Of a stretch of DNA of 64,000 nt, positions 1 through 10,311 are shown piece after piece. The stretch covers positions 2,480,001-2,544,000 of the forward strand of contig NZ_JAKWBK010000001.1 of the NCBI RefSeq assembly GCF_022512515.1, given 5' to 3'. Under the pieces are notes generated by a model. The model was not told the DNA's origin. It ran no database searches and saw nothing but the letters and a program-made list of their open reading frames with translations. The position numbers were made by a program, and so were the translations under genes. Position 1 is the stretch's first letter. Every line of letters begins with the position of its first letter. This stretch comes from Paraniabella hibiscisoli (GTDB lineage: Bacteria > Bacteroidota > Bacteroidia > Chitinophagales > Chitinophagaceae).

Positions 1-3000
1 AAGCCTGCATGACGGATGGAACTTAACGGAGAAGCTCCTGTTCCACCATCGTGACCTGCAATCAATACTACGTCTGCTTTTGCTTTGGTAACACCTGCTG
101 CAATAGTACCTACACCTGCTTTACTCACCAGTTTTACGTTAATACGTGCATGGCGGTTAGCATGTTTCAGGTCAAATATTAATTGTGCTAAATCTTCAAT
201 TGAATAAATATCATGGTGCGGAGGAGGGGAGATCAAACCAACACCTGGAGTAGAGTGTCTTGTACGACCGATCCAGTCATCTACTTTATCACCTGGTAAT
301 TGTCCACCTTCTCCCGGTTTCGCTCCCTGCGCCATTTTGATCTGTAACTCATCAGCCTCAGTAAGATAAAGGCTGGTTACACCAAAACGTCCGCTGGCAA
401 CCTGTTTGATGGCACTACGCATACTGTCTCCATTTTCCATGGGTTTATAGCGTGCTTCATCTTCACCACCCTCACCGGTATTGCTTTTACCACCAAGGCG
501 GTTCATGGCAACAGCCAGTGTTGTATGCGCCTCCCAGCTGATCGAGCCAAAGCTCATTGCACCGGTGGCAAATCTTTTATAGATATTTTCTGCCGGTTCT
601 ACTTCATCAATAGAAATAGAAGGACGTGAACGTTTAAAGTCGAACAGGCTGCGGATAGTAATCGCTTTTTTACCTTGTTCGTCAATAACTTTTGTATACT
701 TCTTAAAGGTATTGTAATCGCCCATTCTTGTTGAATACTGCAACAGGTGAATGGTTTGCGGGTTAAACATGTGTGCTTCCCCTTTGCGTTTCCACTGGTA
801 GAAACCACCGGTAGGTAATTGGTCAACAGGCAATTTCTTACGGGTAAAGCTAAACTGGTGTTTCGCCAGCGCTTCCCGCGCAATTTCATCCAGTCCCATA
901 CCTTCTATACGTGAAGTAGCATTGGTGAAGTAATTATTTACCACGTCTTTATTTAAGCCAATGATCTCGAAGATCTGCGCGCCCTGGTAAGACTGCAGGG
1001 TAGAAATTCCCATTTTAGAGAATACTTTCAACAGACCATCGCTTACCGCTTTGATATAATTTTTGTTAAGCTCCTCTATTGACTTATCAGTTGTGATCTT
1101 TCCTGTTTCCTGCAACAATTTAATAGTAGAGAAAGCCAGGTAGGGGTTAATAGCTGTAGCACCAAAGCCTAAAAGGCATGCAAAGTGATGTACTTCCCAA
1201 ACGTCTCCCGCTTCAACTACAATACCAACCTTACCTCGTAAGCCTTTTTGGTCAGGTGGTGGTGTACCGAAGAAACAGCTAACAGTGAAGGAATAGCAGC
1301 ATGATCGCCATCTATTGCTCTGTCCTGCAATACCAGTACTTCAAAACCATCATTTACGGCGTCTTCTGCATAGCGGCAAAGTCTTTCCAAAGCACGACGC
1401 ATAGAACCTGCTTTGCCATCTGCAACAAAATAACACTGGATGGTTTTTGCCTGGAAACTGCCGGTATCAATACTTCTTAATTTCTCTAACTCATAGTTGG
1501 TTAACACCGGGTGCTTCAGCGCTACTACGTGGCAATCCATTTCATCTTCAATCAATAAGCTGCCGTTGTTCCCAACAAATGTTGCCAGTGACATTACCAT
1601 TCTTTCCCGTATAGGATCGATAGGAGGATTGGTTACCTGCGCAAATAACTGTTTGAAATAGTAGCTTAAATGTTGAGGCTGATCACTTAAAATAGCCAGT
1701 GGTGTGTCAACACCCATGGAACCAATTGGCTCTTTACCACCGGTAGCCATCGGAAGAATGATGTTCTCTACATCTTCTGAGGTGTAACCGAAGGCTTTTT
1801 GGTATTTGAATATTTGTTCTGAACCCAAATCGCTGAACATTACACGAGGCTCAGGCAATTCCGTCAATTTGATTTTATATTGATTGAGCCAATCTGCATA
1901 AGGTCTTTGATTACAGATATTGCTTTTCAATTCGTCGTCACTGATGATACGGCCTTGTTCCATATCAACCAGGAACATTTTACCCGGCTGTAAGCGACCT
2001 TTTTCAATAATCGTGCTCTGGTCAACCGGAAGCGCTCCTGTTTCAGAACCCATAATTACGCGTCCGTCTGTAGTAACACAGTAACGCGAGGGACGTAATC
2101 CATTCCTGTCGAGTGTAGCGCCAATCATTTTACCATCGGTAAATGAAATAGAAGCCGGGCCATCCCAGGGTTCCATCAGGCAGGCGTGAAACTCGTAGAA
2201 TGCTTTTTTAGCGGGGTCCATTTCTTCGTTACCGTCCCATGCTTCGGGGATAAGCATCATCATTACATGTGGCAGCGGGCGACCTGTTAATGCCAGCAAC
2301 TCGATCATATTGTCCAGGCAGGCAGAGTCACTCTGATCGTTACTTACAATCGGCACCAGCATATCCATTTCCTCATCGGTAAATAACGGAGATTCGAAGC
2401 TTGATTCGGCCGAGCGTAACCAGTTCAGGTTACCTTGTAAAGTATTGATTTCTCCGTTGTGAGCGATAAAACGGAACGGCTGCGCTAACCTCCATGAAGG
2501 GAAGGTATTAGTGGCAAACCGGGAATGCACCAGGCCAAAAGCACTAACGGCGCGTTTATCAGAAAGATCATCATAATACTCACGAACCTGGTGGCTGGTG
2601 AGCTGACCTTTATATATTAAAGTACGGCAGGATAATGACGTAATGTAAAACCCGATCGGGTCTTTTTTACCGCATTACCTGTTATATGTGTGGCATATTT
2701 TCGTAAAACGAATAATTTTCTTTCAAACTCTATGGCCGTTTTTACATTGGAGGGGCGCTCAATAAAAACCTGCTCAATTGCCGGCTCCACATTCAAAGCA
2801 CTTGGGCCGATCCCGGAATTATTAACCGGAACGGAACGCCAGTGAATTACCCGCATGCCCATCTTTTCAGCTGCGCGATTGAAGATATCCCGGCACTCCT
2901 CACGAAGCCTTAACTCTTTAGGAAAGAAAACCATACCTACTGCATACTCTTCGATTGCAGGAAGCGTGATACCTAAATGCAATAATTCATCATAAAAAAC

Positions 3001-3206
3001 TCATGCGGAATCTGGATCATAATACCTGCACCGTCACCAGTATTGGTTTCGCAACCGCAAGCACCTCTATGCTCCATATTTTCGAGAATGGTCAGCGCAT
3101 CGGAAATGGTTTGATGATTCTTATTGCCTTTAATATTGGCAACGAAACCAATTCCACATGCGTCGCGCTCAAAAGATGGGTCGTAAAGACCTTTGTTTTC
3201 TGTCAT
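1..3206 (-). CDS. gltB: glutamate synthase large subunit (3' end outside window, frameshifted)
   Basis: Large subunit of glutamate synthase, which turns glutamine plus 2-oxoglutarate into two glutamates. The N-terminal class II amidotransferase domain is clear: Cys17 in RDACGIGF is the expected nucleophile exposed after removal of the first 16 residues, followed by EHRGACGCE and, further on, the HNGEINT and NGLRPSRY motifs. The part nearest position 1 encodes the FMN/synthase domain ([30 protein letters not shown]). About 1068 codons are present; the family is near 1500, so the C-terminus and any gltD lie off the left edge. Three single-base losses break the frame: T run complementary to 2994-2999, A run complementary to 2663-2668, and a G lost near 1243. 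Restoring one base at each gives an uninterrupted protein. Start is the ATG at 3206. Confidence 0.95.
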
Positions 3207-3653
3207 AGTTCCTTATAAAAGTTTTACAAAAAATTTTGGTCCGCCCGGATGAACCTCTCTCCAACAATTAGTCTGGAAAGGTCCGTGTTCGGACGGGCTT
3301 TTCAATATGGGGAAGGCAATCGAGAGCCGTGTAAATTAATTAAAAAAGTTGATAATTTGACAAAGCGACTGCTTGATGGGTTTAAAATTATTATTTTTTC
3401 AATTATTAAAGTAAAATATTAGATAATTTTCAATAAATACGCTATTTGTCAATAGCAATATATTGATCGGATAAGTTTAATGGGGAGACGGTTTTCTAAT
3501 CGCAAATTAATAATAAATAGTATAATTGACAATTATTATTTTCGCAATCTCTATTGGCTCTGCTAAGCTGTTTTCTATGAATATTTTATGTATGGGGTCC
3601 TATTTTAATTTTTCTGTGAACTCGACTATTTTGCTAGTTTAGCGCGTTTTTTA
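3207..3653. other. AT-rich intergenic region upstream of gltB
   Basis: About 450 bases without a credible gene between gltB and the formylglycine-generating-enzyme-like gene. Positions 3228-3298 hold the structured gltB leader listed separately. The rest (roughly 3300-3650) is very AT rich and should carry the gltB promoter, but I could not find a clean TTG...TAnnTTTG pair. No convincing terminator for neighbouring genes was seen. Confidence 0.6.
3228..3298 (-). promoter_or_regulatory. structured 5' leader of gltB with alternative stems (candidate attenuator or riboswitch, class unknown)
   Basis: Read on the minus strand, the leader has an outer stem GCCCG/CGGGC (complements of 3294-3298 and 3243-3247). 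It encloses a hairpin GGACC+UUUCCA paired with UGGAGA+GGUUC (3280-3284 with 3251-3255). A second GGACC (3238-3242) lies just after the outer stem and is followed by AAAAUUUUUUG. The segment GGUUC can therefore pair with either the upstream or the downstream GGACC, and GUCCG can form its own GUCCG-AACA-CGGAC hairpin. The structure ends about 22 nt before the gltB ATG. Pairings are seen; a regulatory role is inferred. It does not match the riboswitch consensus sequences I know. Confidence 0.4.
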
Positions 3654-4497
3654 CTAGTCTTGATTTTTGTCTTTTACTACTCTGAAACCCTGGTTGCTGA
3701 AAGAGGCGTGAGGGTTTACGGACCCGATATCTTTTGTATTGAAAAACTGCATGCATTCGCACTGCACCACCAGGATCCGCCACGGGCATGTGCTACTTTT
3801 CTGCCGTTATCGCGTGGCAGAGAACCTGTACAAAACTCAAACACATTTCCCAATACATCATACAACCCCACCGGATTAGGTTTAAAACTGGCAACCGGAG
3901 CTGTATAAAGAAATCCATCGCTATGGTCGGGCTTTAGATGGTTTTTGCCATGCCATATATTGGCATAGTTACTGATGTTTTTCCGGGTAACCTTTCCGAA
4001 ATATATGGAAGGCGTTCCGGCTGTTGCTGCAATTTCCCATTCTTCTAATGTAGGTAGCCTTACACCGGCCCATTTGCAATAGGCCAAAGCGTCATTAAAG
4101 CTGATAGAGGTTACCGGATGGTTCATTTTTGCGCTATGCTTCCTCTCGTAATTCCATTGGGATAACGCCAGTAAGCGGTGCTGTCGGTAATCCACCTGAA
4201 GGCTGCCAGTCCCGGCTCAAAAACAAGCGCGTTCTTATGCCGCTCTGCCTCGGTTATATAACCCGTAGCCTGTATAAATAGGTCAAATTCATTATTGGTT
4301 AGTTCGTGAGCAGCGATATAAAAGGTGGTGATCTTTACTTTTCGTAATGGATTCTGCAAATTATTTTCTTCACCTACCTGGTAGGTACCTGCCGGGATGT
4401 GAACGAACAGGCTGTCCTGGCTCAAGGCAATTTGAGGGGGACTGATTATTCCCCATAGGATGAGTAATAAGGCATATGGTCTAATGCTTTTGAGCAT
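3654..4497 (-). CDS. secreted formylglycine-generating enzyme / SUMF1-like protein (frameshifted)
   Basis: Corrected protein of about 281 residues. It starts with a signal peptide (MLKSIRPYALLLILWG...ALSQ), then the FGE-sulfatase fold: IPAGTYQVG, HELTNNEFDLFI, WRYPNG, HPVTSISFNDALAYCKWAG, RLPTLEEWEIAA, a TAPVASFKPNPVGLYDVLGN block and RGGSWWC. The pair C-S-A-N-A-C has the CxxxxC spacing of the catalytic cysteines of true formylglycine-generating enzymes, which oxidise a sulfatase Cys to formylglycine; the closing SNQGFRVV block is also present. Two base losses break it: an A near 4135 and a T near 3745; the restored stop is at 3654-3656. Its ATG overlaps the end of the upstream gene by 17 bases. 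No sulfatase is in the window, so the substrate is unknown. Enzyme activity is inferred from the cysteines. Confidence 0.82.
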
Positions 4498-5217
4498 TGG
4501 CTTTTTGGAGTTAAAATAAGCCAGAGCACGCTGAAGGGTGAGCTCTTCATTGGCTTTGTTGAAAGCCATAGATGTTTCGTAGTTATCTGCTACGCCATAA
4601 AGGTTTTTGTAAGATTTTGATTTGATAAAATCGGCGTAGTTGCCTTTTTTCATCAATAACATCAAGGTGGTTAAAACATCCTTGTCTTTTTTATTTTCTT
4701 TGTAATAGGAAATTAAAAACGGCGTCATTTCCCAGGCATTGATCTCTACCAGGGCGTCTTTATAATTTACGCCCATTCTTTTACTGCGTGTAACAGATTC
4801 TTTTATAATGGCCATAACAGAATCCCTGTTCTGCACCAGGAATTGGAGTTGCCGTTCGCTCCAGGTTTCTTCATCCATCCATGATATAAGGTAGCCGAAT
4901 ATCTTTTGATCTTCATTCGTTTGAGGTACGAAAATGGCGCAGTTCTGGGCATACATTTCCGGGTGTATCATGGTGTACGTAAATTTCTCCCGCAATGCAA
5001 GTGCCTCATACTCCTTTTTTGAAATGGGACTGATGCCCATGTCCGAATTATCTTCATCAGACTGCGGTTTTATTTTAGCGATCAGTGCTTTTACCTTAGA
5101 GAGGCCATAGGGCGGCACGGATACCTGTGCTCTGAATTCGCGATAGGCATCCATCTGCGAATGGGCGGATAAATTAAAGATGCAAAAAATAAGGGTAAGC
5201 AATAAAATATGCCTCAT
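4481..5217 (-). CDS. exported protein of unknown function, upstream of the FGE-like gene
   Basis: About 245 residues with a signal peptide (MRHILLLTLIFCIFNLSAHS, then Q). The mature part is soluble and rich in charged residues, with blocks such as VPPYGLSKVKALIAKIK, LREKFTYTMIHPEMYAQNC and GVNYKDALVEINAWEMTPFL. I do not recognise a named domain. As sequenced, it reads straight into the next gene (residue 241 is the Met of the FGE-like protein). Adding one A to the AAAAA run near 4507 restores its own ending, ...KKANAQKH and a TAG at 4481-4483, overlapping the next start. Tight overlap suggests translational coupling with the FGE-like gene and possibly a shared function. Confidence 0.75.
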
Positions 5218-5344
5218 AGTAACTGTTTAAAGTAAATGGACTGGCAATTTACTAATAAACAGACTGGTTTTTAAGCTAAGCTTTATACAGTTAAAAAAGT
5301 TTGCGAATAGCCTTTGTGGCGATCATCCTAAAACAGTACATCGA

Positions 5345-5919
5345 CTAAAACTCAAATCCGAATTTTAAAGATATTCTTCGTAAATGATAAGCTGTTGTTT
5401 CCAGCAAGGCATTTTCTTCCGGTTCCTTATTAGGGGCATGTTTGATCCCATAATTATGTTCTTTATAGCCTTTGTAGGAGTACCCAACCGTAAAATTGAG
5501 CGCTGTAGTTTTAAGGCCTACCCGGTAACCGGCCCCCAACTCATAATATCCTCCGGGCCTACGTTTCATCGAGGTACCGCGGCTAAAGGTTTGCCCTTCA
5601 GTCTCTGCTACAAAGTTTACACCGGCATCAGCATATACAAAAGGAGTTGAAGCGCTATTCAAAATACTCTTACGGATATCTAAAAACAGCGGTAAGGATT
5701 GCTGGTAGTACGCATCGAGCCGCCACCAATACCGGCAAACCAGGTGTTGAGCCTGGCGCCGTGAATGGTTTGTATAATGACATTTGTTTTGTTGTCACCC
5801 AAGGGCAGGCCAGCATTGATATGGCCGGCATACCTGATCGGCGATTTTTGAGCAAACAGGCAGGATGAAAATAGCAGGCCCGTCAGCACTGGTAAGCATT
5901 TTCTCAAATTTACTTTCAT
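5345..5919 (-). CDS. outer membrane beta-barrel protein (frameshifted)
   Basis: Corrected length about 191 residues. A signal peptide (MKVNLRKCLPVLTGLLFSS...FAQ) precedes alternating aromatic/hydrophobic strands (YADAGVNFVAETEG, GYYELGAGYRVGL, LNFTVGYSYKGYKEH, LRRISLKFGFEF), and the protein ends in Phe, as expected of a small barrel recognised by the BAM machinery. One base is missing near 5718, between GIGGG and LDAYYQQSLPLFLDIRKS. It begins 15 bases after the LVIVD lipoprotein gene, so the two are probably cotranscribed. Function beyond an outer membrane location is unknown. Confidence 0.72.
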
Positions 5920-5934
5920 TATTCAGTAGAGGTT

Positions 5935-7241
5935 TCAGTTTTTGCTTACGTTAATGGTGCTCAGGAGCCTGATGTTGTTAGGGTCTTTATAATCATATTG
6001 ATATATGCCCGACTCGCAGCTTACAATGGCCACCCCGTTCATAGGTATTACATCAAAAGTATTGATTCCATCAATATGCTTTACCAGTTTAAGATTATTC
6101 AAATCGGTGATATCATATACTTTAAGTCCATCTTTGCCATCGCATATAAACAGCAGGTTGCCCGATAAGCCAAGACCGTGTGGGCTCGTCATCGGATACT
6201 TTTTAAGCAAAACGGGGTTGGTTAAAGATGTTGTTGAATAGATTTGCAATTCGTTCACGCCATCCCAGCATCGTGTGCCATTTCTCAGGGTAACAAATGC
6301 GTGTGTTTCGTTGGCTACCACAGGGTCACAACTTCTCACATGTGTTACAGATGATAGTTGCGCAGGATCATCGGGATTGACCAAGTCGTAAATGTACATG
6401 CCGTTTAATGAGCCGATGTACAGGTTGTCTTTAAACGGATAAATGGTTTCAATCAGCCAGCCTATTTGTTTCTTTTTACAAACTCAGGTTTCATGTCTGC
6501 AGTGATATTGAATACAGACATTCCTGATCCATCTACCGTGAATAAGCGTTCTTTGAGGGCTGCAAACCTTGCCATCGAGCCACCTGTTCCATAAACTGCT
6601 CCGGCGGCTCCGGCTGCGCCTATCGCTGCGTTGCTAAATACAGCATTACCCGTTGCATCAAAAAACATGAACTGAGCTTTTTCTCTAACAACATCCCCGC
6701 TTAATTCAATAAGGGTGTCCTTTACTGTATAGTCGACAATGATCTTTGCATTAAGGGGTGTTGGTTGGGCGCCGGGATACCAGGGGAACACATTTTCGAT
6801 GATGTTTTTGATAGAAGGATTTGCCGGGTTGGTAATGTCAATAGTCCATAATTCCCTGTTCATATCGGCATACAACGCATTGTTTTTGGTAGCCATGTCT
6901 ACATTTCCCGGCACTTTTATAAAACCTACATTTTTAGGATTTGAAGGATTGGTATTGTCAATTATATGTATTCCTTTCCAGGTTTCAGAAATAAGGAGGT
7001 AGTTGCCCTTTACATATATTTTACTTGGGTTTTTTAACGGTATAGGCATACTCAATTTGGCTTCTGACCGTACTTCGCCAAGGGTTTTCATAACCGGCGT
7101 GTAAAGTGTAATATAGCGCGTTGACTTGAAACTATCTTTCACACAACTTTGCGTGGCTAACAATAAGATGAAGGCAAGTAATTGCAACAGCAGCCGATTT
7201 CGCACGGCAGGTTGGGCAGTGTTTTGTTTTTGATTTTTCAT
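5935..7241 (-). CDS. LVIVD-repeat lipoprotein (frameshifted)
   Basis: Corrected length about 435 residues. The N-terminus has a hydrophobic segment ending ...LLLATQSC, a plausible lipobox with Cys as the lipidated residue, so it is probably anchored in an envelope membrane. The rest is made of beta-propeller-like repeats with the LVIVD flavour (GNYLLISETWKGIHIIDNTN, NRELWTIDITNPANPSI, GNLLFICDGKDGLKVYDITD, GVAIVSCESGIYQYDYKDPN). The frame breaks near 6465-6480, where ...EFVKRNK must continue into QIGWLIETIYPFKDNLYIGS. These repeats usually form a seven-bladed propeller at the cell surface; no ligand is known. First gene of a likely unit with the barrel gene that follows. Confidence 0.82.
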
Positions 7242-7367
7242 GATTGCATTTTTACGCTAAAACGTAATAAAATGTTAAAGCGCAGCACCGTGCCAAAACT
7301 TTTTTGGTTAACCTCATGCAAGCCTGAAAACAGATCAATTTTCTGTTATTTGAAAACGGCTTACTGT

Positions 7368-8619
7368 TTAAACCAGGTAAGCAAACAGCGCATCGTCTTT
7401 ATTGAGCTCTTTGTACTGAATGTTAAACTGGTTCATTCTTTCCATCAAACTATAGTAGTCGATTTTTGCCTTCAGCTCAATACCTACAAGTGCGGGTCCA
7501 CTTTCTTTATTGGTTTTTTGCATGTATTCGAAACGGGTAATATCATCATCAGGTCCCAGCACATTGCTTACAAAGTTTTTTAGTGCACCGGGTCGTTGGG
7601 CAAAGTCGATCAGGAAGTAGTGTTTCAAACCTTCATATTGCAGGCTGCGCTCTTTTATTTCCTGCATACGATCGATATCGTTATTACTGCCGCTTACGAT
7701 GCAAACAACGTTTTTTCAGGATGCTGTCTTTCATCAAGCCAAGGGCAGCGATGGATAACGCTCCTGCAGGCTCCACTACGATAGCATCTTTATTGTAGAG
7801 CTCTAAGATGGTGGTGCATATTTTACCTTCAGGTACCAATACTACTTTGTTCAGTATCTCCTTACACATACTGAAAGTGATATCGCCTACCTTTTTAACA
7901 GCAGCGCCATCAACAAATCTGTCTATACTTACCAATTCTGCTGGTTGCCCTTGCTTCAGGGCTTCTGTCATTGAGGGAGCACCCTCCGGCTCGGTGCCTA
8001 TTATTTGGGTTGCCGGGCTAACCCCATGCATAAAAGTTCCGACACCGGCACATAAACCCCCACCACCGATGGGAAGTATAATATAGTCGATATTATTAAG
8101 CTGTTCGCTGATCTCCAATGCTACTGTTGCCTGTCCTTCAATCACTTTCATGTCATCAAAAGGATGAACGAAGGTCATATTGTTCTGTACGGTAAACCTT
8201 TTGGCCGCATTGGCACAATCATCATAAGTGTCACCGGTTAAAATGATCTCAATGTTATCTTCACCAAACATTTTTGTCTGGGTTATTTTTTGTTTGGGTG
8301 TAATGGAAGGCATGAAAATAGTGCCTTTAATATCCAGGGCCTTACAGCTATAGGCGAAGCCCTGCGCATGGTTACCTGCGCTGGCGCATACAACACCTCC
8401 CTCCAACTCTTCTTTAGAGAGGCTGCTCATCATATTGTAGGCGCCACGGAGCTTATAGGAGCGTACTACCTGGAGATCTTCCCGTTTTAAGTAAATGTTG
8501 GCGCCAAACTGCTTACTTAAAGTGGCATTTAATTGCAGTGGCGTTTTCGACACCACTTGTTGTAACCGTTCAGCTGCTTCCTGCACTGATTGAATAGATA
8601 ACGTATTGTGAGATGACAT
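7368..8619 (-). CDS. ilvA: threonine dehydratase, biosynthetic type (frameshifted)
   Basis: PLP enzyme that deaminates threonine to 2-oxobutanoate, the entry to isoleucine. The catalytic domain shows LKREDLQVVRSYKLRGAYN with the Schiff-base Lys in SYKLRGA, the SAGNHAQGFA loop and the glycine-rich IGGGGLCAG phosphate site. The last 100 residues (RPGALKNFVSNVLGPDDDI) form one ACT-like regulatory domain, so this is the shorter form of about 417 residues rather than the 514-residue E. coli form with two. One extra A (or two missing) in the A run near 7711-7716 disrupts the frame between SILKN and VVCIVSGSNND. It lies apart from the leuA-ilvC operon, with its own promoter candidate. Confidence 0.92.
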
Positions 8620-8639
8620 GTTGAATAATTCAGAATCTT

Positions 8640-8672
8640 CAAAATTACAGGGATTTTACGGGCTATTTTCAA
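8640..8672 (-). promoter_or_regulatory. candidate Bacteroidota-type promoter of ilvA
   Basis: On the minus strand a TTG (complement of 8670-8672) is followed after 22 bases by TAATTTTG (complement of 8640-8647), matching the TAnnTTTG -7 box of the Bacteroidota primary sigma factor. The box ends about 20 bases upstream of the ilvA ATG, giving a short untranslated leader. The spacing is at the long end of the usual range. Confidence 0.4.
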
Positions 8673-8743
8673 TAAAGCGTGATCTCTTTTTGATGAGTAC
8701 TATTTCTTTATTAAGTTAGCAAAATAGATATTCAATTTTTATT

Positions 8744-9894
8744 TTGATGAGCTTACGCAATAAACATACTGCATCGCCCGTAAATATTTTTACCGTAATG
8801 ACCAACCTGGCCCGGCAGGAAAATGCTTATAACCTGTCGCAGGGCCTACCTGATTATCCTGTGGCACCTGAGTTAAATGAGTTGTTGCGGGAGGCTGTTA
8901 CAGAAGGCTTTAACCAGTATGCCCCTATGCCGGGATTGGTTCAATTACGTGAGCATATTTCCAGTAATTTGAACGAGCGGTATAAAACCAGTTTTTGTTC
9001 GCCAGATACGGTTACAGTTACACCCGGCGCCACTTATGGCATTTATACTGCGCTTGCCGCTATTATAGAAAAAGGCGATGAGGTGATCTACCTCGAACCT
9101 GCTTTTGATTGTTATCTGCCCGCTATAGAAATTAATGGCGGCATACCTGTAAGTGTTACATTGGAGAGTCATAATAACTTTGCCATCGATTGGGAAAAAT
9201 AAGAACCGCTATCAGTAGCAAAACCCGGGCGATCCTGGTCAATACGCCTCACAATCCTACCGGTTATATATGGACACGGGATGATTGGAACAACCTGGCC
9301 AATATTGTTGATGGAAGAGATATTTATGTGATATCGGATGAAGTATATGATAGTATCGTGTTTGACGGGCAACAGCATATACCGGGATTTTTACAAGCTG
9401 TATTCGACGATAAGATTATTTCTATCTATTCCTTTGGAAAGGCCTTTCATATTACAGGATGGAAAATAGGTTATTGTGTTGCATCGAAAGCAATTACGGA
9501 AGCATTTCGTTCCATTCATCAATATCTTACGTTTAGTGTAAATACACCAGCACAGTATGCGCTGGCAAAATATCTTGATATATACGACCCTAAAGAAGCT
9601 GCACGCATGTTGCAGGCAAAAAGAGACCTGTTGATAGACGGGCTCAAGTCCTCCGGTCTGCGTCAGCTAACAGTTTGCGAAGGAACCTATTTTCAACTAT
9701 ATGATTATTCTGCAATAAGCCACTTGAATGATGTTGAATTTGCCCAATGGCTTACGGTGGAACATAAAGTAGCAACCATACCATTAAGCGCCTTTTATAA
9801 AAAGCCGCAGCATGACAGGATTGTGAGGTTTTGCTTTGCCAAAAAGGACGAGGTGATTGAAAAGGCAACCCGTATTCTTCGGTCTATTGGTTAG
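8744..9894 (+). CDS. class I/II aminotransferase, methionine aminotransferase-like (frameshifted)
   Basis: Fold-type I PLP aminotransferase of about 383 residues. Visible features: INIFT-like start segment VNIFTVMTNLARQ, the substrate loop NLSQGLPDYP, PGATYGIYTAL, NTPHNPTGYIW, ISDEVYDSIVF, and the PLP lysine in SFGKAFHITGWKIGY. This pattern matches the YbdL/kynurenine-oxoglutarate aminotransferase branch, whose members often prefer methionine, but the sequence does not fix the substrate. One A is missing at about 9195-9199, where DWEK must continue into IRTAIS. Start is the ATG at 8744; it is divergent from ilvA, from which it is separated by 124 bases. Confidence 0.88.
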
Positions 9895-9964
9895 CTCAGC
9901 TTGTGCCGTGCTGTAATCCTTATTCTTTTTTTAATCTTATATTTGAAATACTAATTACTTCAGT

Positions 9965-10311
9965 ATGAGAAATACGATGCTACTTTGCCTGCTTTGCGTA
10001 AGCCTTATTTGCTGTTCAAAAAGGAAAAAATAGACGATCAGGTTCCCACGGTCATACCAGCATGGTTGCAGGATAGAATTGCTGCTATTAAGAAAGAGCA
10101 ACAGGCACAATTATATGTGGTGAGTGAATACCGTATTGGTGGGGTGACTTTTTACAATGTCAGCAGTCCCATCAGCTCGTGTATACTTTGTGAGTTGTAC
10201 GATGTAAAAGGGATACCTGCAAAATTGGCTTTGGATGCTCAAACCGAAATAAAGCAGGTTAGAGTAATCTGGCCTGTCAATCGCCAGATAGCAAAGCTGA
10301 CCTCTGCTTAA
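9965..10311 (+). CDS. small lipoprotein of unknown function (frameshifted)
   Basis: The gene begins at the ATG at 9965: MRNTMLLCLLCVSLICC, a lipoprotein signal whose Cys is followed by Ser-Lys. A missing A in the run near 10018-10022 makes an early stop; restoring it joins SKKEKIDDQVPTVIPAWLQD to a compact domain of about 90 residues containing YRIGGVTFYNVSSPISSC. The total is about 115 residues. I do not recognise the domain. The stop codon overlaps that of the convergent ABC ATPase gene tail to tail (shared TTAA at 10308-10311). Confidence 0.6.

Noticed and set aside
3228..3298. gltB leader as a known glutamine riboswitch
   Set aside because: A GUUCAUCC stretch recalls the motif, but the conserved GGAAGUAGG-like block is absent, so no known class was assigned.
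4123..5217. A single 364-residue protein with an internal signal peptide
   Set aside because: Best explained as two overlapping genes joined by one lost base; the second Met begins a standard signal peptide.
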